A DNA stretch of 29,383 nucleotides from contig DFXX01000033.1 in assembly GCA_002381765.1 (NCBI GenBank), positions 1 to 29,383 on the forward strand, given 5' to 3'. The stretch comes from Bacteriovoracaceae bacterium UBA4097. Lineage in GTDB: Bacteria; Bdellovibrionota; Bacteriovoracia; Bacteriovoracales; Bacteriovoracaceae. Under the pieces are notes generated by a model. It saw only the letters and a program-made list of their open reading frames with translations. It was not told the DNA's origin and did not search any database. A program made the position numbers and the translations under genes. This document shows positions 14,795 to 22,573 of this stretch, one piece after another. The stretch's first letter is position 1; every line of letters starts with the position of its first letter.

Positions 14795-15832
14795 ATGATT
14801 TTACATGCTTCGCCCCTGATTACATGGACTGAAAAAGGTCTGTATTGCGAATCGGGTGGCTTCTATATTGACCCTCATCGTAAGGTCGATCTCGCCTTGA
14901 TTACTCATGCTCATAGCGATCATGCTCGTCGAGGGTCTCTTAAATACATTTGCGTTAATAGCGGTTTAGAACTTTTAAAAGCTCGTTTGGGTCAGAAGAT
15001 TTCGGTCAAGGGATTCAATTATCGTGAAACTTTTGAGCTGGGCGATGTGAAGGTTAGCTTCCATTCAGCGGGACATATTCTGGGATCGGCCCAAGTAAGA
15101 ATTCAGAGAGGTCATGAAGTTTGGGTAGCCTCTGGTGATTACAAGAGAGATCGTGATCCAAGTTGCGATCCTTTTGAGAGTGTTCCCTGTGACACCTTTA
15201 TCACGGAAGCAACCTTTGGTACTCCCAAGTTTATTTGGGAGAAAGATTTAGAACATGGGCGAATGATTCATGAGTGGTGGAGTGAAAACTCTTCTCAAGG
15301 GCGCAACTGCATTCTCTTTGGTTATTCCCTGGGTAAGGCGCAAAGAATTCTGGCCGAACTCGCGCCCTTTGCTCACCGGCCGGTTCTGATTCACGATACG
15401 ATTCATGAGCTGACTGAGTGCTATAGAAGAGAAGGGCGTAATTTAGCACAGACTAAACTTTTGAAAGACCGTCTTGAAGATAACGATGAGATTGGTGGAG
15501 AGCTAATCCTGGCACCTCCCTCGATTCTTACTGAAAAATGGATTGGAAGAATTGGCCAGTATCAAACCGCCTTTGCCTCCGGCTGGATGCAGGGAAGTGG
15601 TGGCTTCGGGAGAAGTAGATATGATAAGGGGTTTGTCATGTCTGATCACGCTGACTGGAATGATCTTAACCGAACGATCTCTGAAACCGGGGCAAAACGA
15701 GTCTATGTTCAGCACCGAGATGGCGCTCTCATAAGGCACTTAAAGCTCAAGGGGATCGATGCCCGACCGATAGAAGATCTGAAGCCAATAAATCATGATG
15801 TCCAGAGTGGACAGAATCTGAGGCTTATTTGA
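14795..15832 (+). CDS. MBL-fold exonuclease (ligase-associated exonuclease / CPSF-like family)
   Basis: A 345-aa metallo-beta-lactamase-fold nuclease. The metal motif HAHSDH lies at 38-43 after LALIT, followed by His94 in SAGHILGSA and Asp115 in ASGDYKRD. C-terminal MSDHADW and VYVQHRDG supply the late histidines of the beta-CASP/SNM1 group. The overall pattern fits the bacterial 'ligase-associated DNA exonuclease', also annotated as mRNA 3'-end processing factor. In many genomes that gene sits beside an ATP-dependent ligase and an Lhr-type helicase. Here the partner is instead a nuclease-helicase fusion whose TTG start overlaps this stop by 4 nt. The SD is GAGG, 8 nt before the ATG. Confidence 0.9.
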   Translation: MILHASPLITWTEKGLYCESGGFYIDPHRKVDLALITHAHSDHARRGSLKYICVNSGLELLKARLGQKISVKGFNYRETFELGDVKVSFHSAGHILGSAQVRIQRGHEVWVASGDYKRDRDPSCDPFESVPCDTFITEATFGTPKFIWEKDLEHGRMIHEWWSENSSQGRNCILFGYSLGKAQRILAELAPFAHRPVLIHDTIHELTECYRREGRNLAQTKLLKDRLEDNDEIGGELILAPPSILTEKWIGRIGQYQTAFASGWMQGSGGFGRSRYDKGFVMSDHADWNDLNRTISETGAKRVYVQHRDGALIRHLKLKGIDARPIEDLKPINHDVQSGQNLRLI

Positions 15833-18177
15833 AAGCGATTAAAGTTTCAGTTCAGGATTTTGCTATACCCACTCCTCGCTCAGGTAGTTTGCAAGTAGGA
15901 GGAGGATTTTCCTTGGGAATGCAAAGAGGAATTGAATTGCATCTGGCCCGGCAAAAATTTTTGAAAAAAAAATACAGTGACTACCAATCAGAGAGAAAGA
16001 TAGCTCATACCTTCGAGAAAGAAGGACGAAAATTTTTAATAGAAGGAAGAGTAGATAGCTTCTTTCCGGGAATGATTCCCAAAATTGAAGAAATCAAATC
16101 TACCGTCGCCTTAAATGAGCTTCATGAATCACTTAGAATTAATCCCTATGGTCATCCCTATGGTCTTCAGCTCTTAAGCTATGGTTACTTCTTCTGGAAA
16201 GAATCTGGTGTCATGCCCGAATTGTCCTTTCATCTTATCTCGTCCAGGACTGAAAAAGTCATTGATCTCTCACTACCTCTTGACGTGAATGAATTTGAGT
16301 TATGGTTAGGTAAGAGATTAGATCTCCTGTCACAAGAAGCGAAGAGAGCAGAAAAAAACCTCGAGAGAAGAAAGAAGCTTGCTGCAAATCTAGAGTTCCC
16401 TTTTCCTCTACCTCGTAAGGGGCAAGTGGAGTTAATTGAGTTCATTGAAAGTGGCCTTAAAAAGAATAAAAATCTTATGCTTCAGGCACCCACAGGACTA
16501 GGGAAAACCATAGGAGTCCTTTATCCTGGATTGAAAGAAGCCTTACCGCGAGGGCAGAAAGTTATCTACATTACGCCCAAGAATAGCCAGCAACTCGTTG
16601 CCGAAGAAGCCATTGAGAAAATTCAGAAAAAAGGCTGTAAGGTTCGACCGCTTACCCTTACGGCAAAAAGCAAGATTTGTATGAAGGATGAGCCACTCTG
16701 TCATCCGGAGAGCTGTGAGTATGCCCGCAATTACTATGATAAGTATGAAGAGAATGATCTTAGGACATTACTTTCAAAGAAAAAGAAATTAACTTCCCGA
16801 ACTTTTCGAAAGATGGCCGAAGAGTATTTAGTTTGCCCTTTTGAACTTCAGCTAGAGGCCATCGCAGATGCAGATGCTGTCATCGGGGACTATAATCATG
16901 TCTTTGGAAATCAAACTGCACTTGGACGAATTAATCTTATAGACCACGCGCAAGTTGGTAAGCCAAATCTCGTGATCGATGAGGCACATAATCTCCCCGC
17001 AAGAACAATGTCACACTATTCTCCATCACTTTCCTCTTCTTATCTTGATCAAATGCTGAGTTCGCTGGATAGCAAAGGAAGAGAATTAGTTAAAGAGTGT
17101 CAGAAGCTTATCCTGGAGTATTCCTCGAAGACAAAAAAAGTAGTTCAAGTAGAAGCCGGCTCATTTATTAGCTTGAATGATAAACTTAAACAGTATCTGT
17201 CCGCTCATACGAATGAAGCAGATGCATCCTTTCAGGGGATTCTAAAACTAAGTTTTTTATGGAGTGAATTCACGGGTATTCTCGAGTATGCTCTTGATGA
17301 AAATCGACCAGAGTTTTTCATCTCTCATTATCCAGATAATCATGGGGGAGTCATAAAGATAACCTGTTGTGATGCTTCACTTCTTATTCAATCCAGATAT
17401 CAGGAATTTGAGCATGTTGTTGCCTTCTCGGCTACTCTTAAGCCATTTGCTTATTATGCTCAACTAACAGGGCTTAGTGGTGAGAAACTTAATACTGCCG
17501 AATTCGTCTCACCCTATGAAAAAAAGAACCGCAAGATCATGCTTATTCCGCAGATCTCTACCAAGTTTAGTGAGAGAGAAAAAAATTATAATCGAATTGC
17601 AGAAGTCATATCCCGCATCAGTGCATTGAAAACTGGGAATTATCTCATCTTCTTTCCAAGCTTTGATTTCCTGGAGAAAACCTCCGCCCACTTAATAATT
17701 CCCACAGGCTTTAAGTTAATTAAGCAGACTCGCTCCATGGCCATGAGAGAAGTGGAAAACACTCTTAGTGTCCTTCGTTCGTGTGAGCATCCAACATTAC
17801 TTTTTGCTGTTCAAGGAGGAATGTTTTCGGAAGGTATAGATTATCCAGGGAATATGGTAATTGGGGCCTTTATCATTGGTCCTCCTTTGCCAAATTTTGA
17901 TTTTGAGCGTGAGAGAATGAAGGACTATTACCAAAGCACTTACCAAGAGGGCTTTGAATTTGCCTATTCCTACCCGGCCATGGCCAAGGCAGTACAGTCG
18001 GCCGGCAGGGTTATCAGATCAGAGAATGATCGTGGGATTATTATTCTGATGGATAATCGATTTTTAGAAACCAGTTATACCCAGACCATGCCGGAAGGCT
18101 GGTTTGAGCATTCTCCCCACGAGCTGGTCTCACAAAGCATCCTAAGCGAGATTCAGGATTTCTGGAGTGAAAGCTAG
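15829..18177 (+). CDS. RecB-type nuclease fused to XPD/DinG-type Fe-S helicase
   Basis: A 782-aa protein. Residues 1 to ~185 hold a PD-(D/E)XK nuclease with all RecB-family motifs: RGIELH (33-38), GRVD (Asp76), EEIKS (Glu88, Lys90) and QLLSY (Gln114...Tyr118). From ~195 follows a superfamily 2 helicase of the XPD/DinG group: Walker A APTGLGKT (220-227), DEAH (384-387), FSATL, and a C-terminal QSAGRVIRSENDRG. Four cysteines (284, 291, 296, 336) stand where XPD-like helicases bind a 4Fe-4S cluster. The start is TTG at 15829, overlapping the MBL nuclease stop, with GAGG 6 nt upstream. A role in DNA end processing or repair is inferred. Confidence 0.9.
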   Translation: MKAIKVSVQDFAIPTPRSGSLQVGGGFSLGMQRGIELHLARQKFLKKKYSDYQSERKIAHTFEKEGRKFLIEGRVDSFFPGMIPKIEEIKSTVALNELHESLRINPYGHPYGLQLLSYGYFFWKESGVMPELSFHLISSRTEKVIDLSLPLDVNEFELWLGKRLDLLSQEAKRAEKNLERRKKLAANLEFPFPLPRKGQVELIEFIESGLKKNKNLMLQAPTGLGKTIGVLYPGLKEALPRGQKVIYITPKNSQQLVAEEAIEKIQKKGCKVRPLTLTAKSKICMKDEPLCHPESCEYARNYYDKYEENDLRTLLSKKKKLTSRTFRKMAEEYLVCPFELQLEAIADADAVIGDYNHVFGNQTALGRINLIDHAQVGKPNLVIDEAHNLPARTMSHYSPSLSSSYLDQMLSSLDSKGRELVKECQKLILEYSSKTKKVVQVEAGSFISLNDKLKQYLSAHTNEADASFQGILKLSFLWSEFTGILEYALDENRPEFFISHYPDNHGGVIKITCCDASLLIQSRYQEFEHVVAFSATLKPFAYYAQLTGLSGEKLNTAEFVSPYEKKNRKIMLIPQISTKFSEREKNYNRIAEVISRISALKTGNYLIFFPSFDFLEKTSAHLIIPTGFKLIKQTRSMAMREVENTLSVLRSCEHPTLLFAVQGGMFSEGIDYPGNMVIGAFIIGPPLPNFDFERERMKDYYQSTYQEGFEFAYSYPAMAKAVQSAGRVIRSENDRGIIILMDNRFLETSYTQTMPEGWFEHSPHELVSQSILSEIQDFWSES

Positions 18178-18275
18178 AGCAATTCTTGCCTCTTTTGTTT
18201 GCCATTCTCCTCAGAATTAAATCTAAGCCATTCAGCAGGCGATAGGGAGTTATCTACTTTTTTAAAGGATAACTT

Positions 18276-19079
18276 ATGAAATCTCTTCTCCTATCTCTTT
18301 TGGTATTGCCTTCAATCGCTATGGCCCAAAACTTTAAGGCCGATATCCATAACTTCAATTTTAATTATACTAGCCCTTTAGGTGAAGGTATTGCAAAAAG
18401 CTTTTCTTTCGAAAGCTTTTCTGAAAAAAAAGAGGCGAAAGTATGGGTAGAGAAAACCAGTGAAGGTTTCTTAGTTAAAGCTTCGGGAGTAACCGATGGA
18501 GAGTTTGAAATTAAAAATACTCCTGATTTTATAGCTAGTGCGGAAAAGATTAATCTCAGAGATTTTAACTTCTCATTTAATCAAAGCATGCATATGAAGC
18601 TATCTGAGGCGAGTTTTACCTCTCCAGAAAGCCAACTTAATCTTCAAAACCTTAATTGGAGTTGTAACCGAGATTCTTCTTCTAGTGAAATTTTGAAGCA
18701 AGTTCTAAACGGCTGTATCAGTAAAATGACTTTAAATACCTCACGCTTTACATCTAATTCATTTGCGACAGAAGCCTTGGCTGAAGCTCTGGGAATTCAT
18801 GCGGCCACTCTGGCAGGAGTAGGGCTAAATGATTTAGATCTTAGTATTGTGAAGGGAAGTTTTGATCTGAGTGCCCAAGTTAAGGCCCAAATTTCGGGGA
18901 AAGTAAGAGGAAAAGGTGAGGTGAGCTATCATTCATCTACTCAGGAAGTGAAGATTAAAATCTCTTCTGTTAAATTCGGAATCCTCAATATTACCAGTAA
19001 GGTCTTTAGCGAGCTTAAAAAGAACGAAAGCGATAAGCTCAAAGTTCAGCAACCATTTATCATCTTAAAGTTGAACTAA
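18276..19079 (+). CDS. Exported protein, unknown function
   Basis: A 267-aa protein with a clear signal peptide (MKSLLLSLLVLPSIAMAQ, cleavage after AMA). The mature part has many short alternating strands (HNFNFNYTSP, LRDFNFSFNQ, LNLQNLNWSC) with N, S and F repeats. It also has two cysteines about 18 residues apart that may form a disulfide. An AsmA/LptA-like beta-rich periplasmic fold is possible, but I do not recognise a family. AAAGGA lies about 7 nt before the ATG. The gene starts 98 nt after the helicase gene; the gap shows no clear terminator, so readthrough is possible. It ends before a strong hairpin at 19117. Confidence 0.75.
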   Translation: MKSLLLSLLVLPSIAMAQNFKADIHNFNFNYTSPLGEGIAKSFSFESFSEKKEAKVWVEKTSEGFLVKASGVTDGEFEIKNTPDFIASAEKINLRDFNFSFNQSMHMKLSEASFTSPESQLNLQNLNWSCNRDSSSSEILKQVLNGCISKMTLNTSRFTSNSFATEALAEALGIHAATLAGVGLNDLDLSIVKGSFDLSAQVKAQISGKVRGKGEVSYHSSTQEVKIKISSVKFGILNITSKVFSELKKNESDKLKVQQPFIILKLN

Positions 19080-19101
19080 TCCACTCATTTAATATTTATT
19101 T

Positions 19102-19118
19102 TTGGCACAGAAGATGCA
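19102..19118 (+). promoter_or_regulatory. Candidate sigma-54 promoter
   Basis: TTGGCAC-AGAAG-ATGCA matches the -24/-12 consensus with one mismatch, and the GG (19104-19105) to GC (19116-19117) offset is correct. The start would fall near 19129, inside the loop of the hairpin at 19117-19140. The resulting mRNA would lack the 5' arm of that hairpin and leave the SD free. Confidence 0.6.
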
Positions 19119-19145
19119 CCTCCCGTAAGACCGGGAGGTGTTTTT
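19117..19145 (+). terminator. Terminator hairpin carrying the SD of the next gene
   Basis: A perfect 9-bp stem CACCTCCCG/CGGGAGGTG with a 6-nt loop is followed by TTTTT. It looks like the terminator of the 18276 gene. Its 3' arm contains GGGAGG, 7 nt before the ATG at 19146. In a readthrough RNA the SD would be locked in the stem. Confidence 0.8.
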
Positions 19146-19406
19146 ATGGAAAACAATGAAGTCAGAAATGATGAGAATAGAAAGGAAAAAGATCCTGCTT
19201 CTGCTGGAAACCATGCCCGCTTCAGGAAGGGGATGACCGACTATGCAGATGGAGGAACTCTGACTCACTACCTGGGTAATGATGATTATCATGAAACCCG
19301 AGAACTCAAAGAAGACGAAACTGATGAGAATCCTAGGTTATCTGGAGAGGTGGCAGGTGGAAATGACCTGACTGAGGAAGATCTGCAAGAAGATGAGGAA
19401 AATTAG
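19146..19406 (+). CDS. Small acidic hydrophilic protein, unknown
   Basis: An 86-aa protein with no signal peptide, membrane segment or cysteine. It is very rich in D, E, N and G and ends in an almost purely acidic tail (LTEEDLQEDEEN), so it is probably disordered. A central block (HARFRKGMTDYADGGTLTHYLG) looks conserved in style and may be the functional part. I do not recognise the family. The ATG sits right after a T-run, with GGGAGG 7 nt upstream inside a hairpin. A sigma-54-like promoter overlaps that hairpin, which suggests stress- or signal-dependent expression. Confidence 0.65.
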   Translation: MENNEVRNDENRKEKDPASAGNHARFRKGMTDYADGGTLTHYLGNDDYHETRELKEDETDENPRLSGEVAGGNDLTEEDLQEDEEN

Positions 19407-19469
19407 GACCGAACGCTCTGCTTCCAGGGATAAGGGCCATAGTTGATATACTAGGCGAAAGGAGTCTTC

Positions 19470-20243
19470 ATGCTAAGATTTTCATCTTTTCTCTTTGCCC
19501 TTGTTTCTTTACCCCTTCTATCGGCCACTATAATACCTTTTGAACGTGAAACTCCAAGAGTCGATCGTTATCACCATATAAGCTCTGACAGTCGCGCCTC
19601 CTCTAACTATTTATCTCGATATGGAATTGATGATGAATTGAATCGCTATTGGCGAGGTTTCTCTTTTAGTAATCGTGGGCCTAATGACATTGTACCCGCA
19701 AAGCCAGAAGGTATTAACTATGCCTTCCGAGATTATTTCTTCACCTCTGATGATCATTCGCAGAGAGAAACCTATCTATGGATAACGGATTATAATGGAT
19801 CGGGTAGAACATCTGACTACTTCGAGACTATTCTTTTCTTTCTCCCGAGAGAGAATCAAATGCACGTGGAGGAATTAAGTGATGAGTTAGTTGTTACTTT
19901 GGGAACGGGCGAAGAGGTTATCTTCTCCACTAAAAATAAAACTCTTCTTTCAGGTGTCTTAAAAGAAGAGGCGGTGGACTTGAATCCCAATAGGTCTCTC
20001 AGAAAGTATGCTCGAATCCAATACTCGGGTAAGGGACTGATTATTAGGTCAGACGCAAAAGGTTCTGATCCCAGGTTAACTCCTAGTCTTCAAGTTCTTA
20101 AGAATGGTGAAGCCCCTTGTAAGATCTCTAGTGAAACTTTCTGGACGCAAGAAGGTCATCCCAAATTTAAATTTGTTAGTGATCAAGAAGCATTAAAAGT
20201 TATCGAAGAAAAGTGCGGAGTAGGCTACACAATCTCAAAGTAG
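19470..20243 (+). CDS. Exported protein, unknown function
   Basis: A 257-aa protein with a signal peptide (MLRFSSFLFALVSLPLLSA). The mature part is polar and beta-rich with a Ser/Arg-rich start (DSRASSNYLSRYG) and a YLWITDYNGSGRTSDYFET block. Two cysteines near the end (around 218 and 250) may pair. No family is recognised. AAAGGAG lies 5 nt before the ATG; a TATACT about 20 nt further up may be the -10, without a good -35. The last 19 bp overlap the convergent glutamine-synthetase-like gene. Confidence 0.75.
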   Translation: MLRFSSFLFALVSLPLLSATIIPFERETPRVDRYHHISSDSRASSNYLSRYGIDDELNRYWRGFSFSNRGPNDIVPAKPEGINYAFRDYFFTSDDHSQRETYLWITDYNGSGRTSDYFETILFFLPRENQMHVEELSDELVVTLGTGEEVIFSTKNKTLLSGVLKEEAVDLNPNRSLRKYARIQYSGKGLIIRSDAKGSDPRLTPSLQVLKNGEAPCKISSETFWTQEGHPKFKFVSDQEALKVIEEKCGVGYTISK

Positions 20244-21565
20244 CGCTTGTACTCCCAATCTGTTACAGCTTTCTGGCATTGCTGCCATTCCCATTCTCGT
20301 GAACTGCAGTAGTGCTTCACGAAGTTCTCACCCAAGAGCTCTATCGCAACTTCTGACTTTTTCATTTCCTGGGTAGCATTCCAGAGGTTTTGGGGAAGAA
20401 CACCATTGCGAATATCATTGTAACCATTGCCTTCGGTGCGATGAGCTGTGAGCTTTAATTTATGGCGAATTCCATAAAGCCCGCTGGCCAGAGATGCAGC
20501 GTGGGCGAGATATGGATTGGCATCTGAACCCACGACTCTTAATTCTATTCTGGTTGATTTACTTGAGAGCGGAAGCACACGCACACTGGTGGTGCGATTA
20601 TCAATACCCCAGGTTACGGTTGTGGGGGCCCAGGCGCCTTCAACTAAACGCTTGTAGGAATTGATAGTAGGAGCATAAAGCGGGAGTATATGAGGCATAC
20701 AATGGAGAATTCCAGCGAGATAAGATTCCATAAGAGAGCTCATCTTATTATCTTTTTTCTCATCAAAGAAAATATTCTTACTACCCTCCCACAGGCTTTG
20801 GTGAAGATGTCCAGAACAGCCGGGAAGCTTATCGGAAATCTTTGCCATAAAAGTTGGCATGATTCCATGAGTGTGACCTATCTCTTTTACTGCTGATTTA
20901 AAAAGGACTGCTCGGTCAGCTGATTCGAGAATATCTCCATATTGTAGAGCGGCTTCCATGACTCCTGGTCCAGTCTCGGTATGTAGTCCCTCGATGGGAA
21001 CGCGAAACTTATTTAAGAGATCGTAGATATCATTGAAGAAAGCTTTGTTTTTAGACATCCTGAGTAAAGAGTAACCAAACATTCCTGGTGTTAAATGAGG
21101 AGGTTCCCTGAATCCATTGGCATGAAGCTCTTCTGTGTTCACTTTGAAGTTGAACCATTCAAACTCCTGACCGAAAGAAGCATGAAGGCCCATCTTTTCA
21201 GATTCGGCATTAATTTTTCGCAAGAGACTTCGGGGACAAATGTCCAGGTTGAAGTCACCTAAAAAAAAGGCGACATCATTATCCCAGGGAACTTTTCGAT
21301 ATGTTGTAAGATCTAATGCTGCATTGGCATCCGGATACCCCGTATGCCATCCTGTAAAGTCGACACCCTCGTAAGCAAGATCATTTATGTCCCATCCAAA
21401 GATGACATTACAGAAGCCAAATCCTCCTTCGACAGCGCTATTGAACTTGTCCTTATGAATGTATTTGCCTCTAAGGACGCCATCGATATCGGTAATCGCA
21501 ACCTTAACCTTTGGATTGTAAGAATCCTCAACGGCTTTAAGAATTTCGGCCTTACTCAAGTTCAT
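20225..21565 (-). CDS. Glutamine-synthetase-family ligase (possibly gamma-glutamyl-polyamine type)
   Basis: A 446-aa enzyme. The N-terminal beta-grasp part has DIDGVLRGKYI and FGFCNVIFGWD. The catalytic part has FGQEFEWFNF (131-140), TETGPGVMEAA (196-206), GHLHQSL (252-258), the ATP/ammonia block NSYKRLVEGAWAPTTVTWGIDNR (302-324) and the substrate arginine in RIELRVVGSDANPYLA. The usual SGMHxHQS is replaced by CSGHLHQS, and I see no NLYDLP-type adenylylation site. This places it among GlnA-like ligases (PuuA and relatives) that attach glutamate to amines, rather than the main glutamine synthetase. The SD is AAGGGG. No polyamine genes lie nearby. Confidence 0.85.
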   Translation of the reverse strand: MNLSKAEILKAVEDSYNPKVKVAITDIDGVLRGKYIHKDKFNSAVEGGFGFCNVIFGWDINDLAYEGVDFTGWHTGYPDANAALDLTTYRKVPWDNDVAFFLGDFNLDICPRSLLRKINAESEKMGLHASFGQEFEWFNFKVNTEELHANGFREPPHLTPGMFGYSLLRMSKNKAFFNDIYDLLNKFRVPIEGLHTETGPGVMEAALQYGDILESADRAVLFKSAVKEIGHTHGIMPTFMAKISDKLPGCSGHLHQSLWEGSKNIFFDEKKDNKMSSLMESYLAGILHCMPHILPLYAPTINSYKRLVEGAWAPTTVTWGIDNRTTSVRVLPLSSKSTRIELRVVGSDANPYLAHAASLASGLYGIRHKLKLTAHRTEGNGYNDIRNGVLPQNLWNATQEMKKSEVAIELLGENFVKHYCSSREWEWQQCQKAVTDWEYKRYFEIV

Positions 21566-21669
21566 GGGATCCCCTTGAAATGTTTCAGGATGAAATTATG
21601 AAATTTATTTTGTTAGCTCAAGAATGAGTGCATGAGAAGGTGGATGAGAAAAGGTAAAATTAAGATTGG

Positions 21670-22233
21670 TTATTGTTTTTTATAGATAACGCTTACGCTT
21701 TCTCCATTGTCGATATCAACGCCCTGAAGCTCAAGAAACTTACATCCATTAGGTATTCCCATGAAATTAGTCGTAACTTCACAATAAGTTCTTTGAAGAT
21801 TAATTTTTCGATACTGTTGAGATGGTCCTAGAGTGAGGATCGTTTGCCCCGTACATTCTCCTTGAGTAACCTCTGATTTTATTTCTAAGGCTGGGTCAGG
21901 GAGGTCATGCTTTACTTCACTGAGATCTGTTAACTTAACCTTAAATGAGTCACCTTCAGGACTGATCCCACTTACCTGAATGCGTTCTTCTACACCTTTT
22001 CTAATCATGGGATGAACCGTTTTTTTATTCTTCCCATTGATCAGCCAGTAGAAGTCGATCATATCTTTCTTCTTCTCAGGAAACTTACACTCATCATCAG
22101 TTTTGGTGTGGATAACCATGATGTTTTCTGAATTATAACTTTTCTCCATTTTGAAAAGAGTCTGCTCGCCGGGGCCAGCAAAGCTCAAGTGTGAAGTAAG
22201 CAGGAGAATATAAAGGGATTTAAAGTTCTTCAT
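21670..22233 (-). CDS. Exported protein, unknown function
   Basis: A 187-aa protein with a signal peptide (MKNFKSLYILLLTSHLSFA, cleavage before GPG). The mature domain contains DFYWLINGK and VHPMIRKGVEERIQV, and four cysteines that could make two disulfides. The YWLINGK...IRKG arrangement recalls small conserved periplasmic domains of unknown function; I cannot name one with confidence. There is no SD. TAAACT lies exactly 6 nt before the ATG, so the mRNA may be leaderless. The gene ends 104 nt before the glutamine-synthetase-like gene in the same orientation, and that gap contains no hairpin terminator I can see. Confidence 0.75.
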   Translation of the reverse strand: MKNFKSLYILLLTSHLSFAGPGEQTLFKMEKSYNSENIMVIHTKTDDECKFPEKKKDMIDFYWLINGKNKKTVHPMIRKGVEERIQVSGISPEGDSFKVKLTDLSEVKHDLPDPALEIKSEVTQGECTGQTILTLGPSQQYRKINLQRTYCEVTTNFMGIPNGCKFLELQGVDIDNGESVSVIYKKQ

Positions 22234-22245
22234 AGTCAGAGTTTA
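22234..22245 (-). promoter_or_regulatory. Candidate leaderless -10
   Basis: TAAACT (22240-22245, minus strand) followed by exactly 6 nt and the ATG at 22233; no SD and no strong -35. Confidence 0.4.
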
Positions 22246-22291
22246 GCGGAAAAAATCTGGCATAACTTCAGACTTGAAAAAAATTCAATTC

Positions 22292-22459
22292 TTAATTTTC
22301 ATTAAGATAGACCATCTTACCTCTGGGCTCAGCTTTCTTGGATGGCCCTTTAAATTGAAGAGTTTCGACCGGCCCAAGATCTTCCCGATGCATGCTAGTC
22401 AGATTACTGATAATGGTAAGCGAGGCAATTAATAGAATCATTCCAATAATTGTTTTCAT
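22292..22459 (-). CDS. Small membrane-anchored protein (55 aa)
   Basis: Starts at the ATG at 22459, with GAGGG about 7 nt upstream. A frame from 22477 would begin ahead of the predicted transcription start. Residues 1-20 (MKTIIGMILLIASLTIISNL) form a signal anchor or signal peptide. The rest is a short charged tail (MHREDLGPVETLQF, then KKAEPRGKMVYLNEN). No family is recognised. A good promoter with a palindrome around the -10 lies directly upstream, so it is probably transcribed alone. Confidence 0.6.
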   Translation of the reverse strand: MKTIIGMILLIASLTIISNLTSMHREDLGPVETLQFKGPSKKAEPRGKMVYLNEN

Positions 22460-22479
22460 ATAGTTACCCTCTCTCATCG

Positions 22480-22507
22480 ATTATAATCCCTATCGGGTTA
22501 TAGCCAA
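22480..22507 (-). promoter_or_regulatory. Sigma-70 promoter of the 55-aa protein, with palindrome
   Basis: Minus strand: -35 TTGGCT (22502-22507), 16-nt spacer, -10 TATAAT (22480-22485). The spacer and -10 form an imperfect inverted repeat TATAACCC-GATA-GGGATTATA, which could be an operator. Confidence 0.6.
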
Positions 22508-22573
22508 ACCAGAGCGTACTATCGCTGAGTTAGGTAAGGGAGCTGCCCTATGGATAAGGCAATAATTGGAGGA

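Noticed and set aside
22270..22295. TTGAA/TTCAA repeat considered as a terminator
   Set aside because: A 5-bp AT-only stem without a downstream T-run; not convincing.
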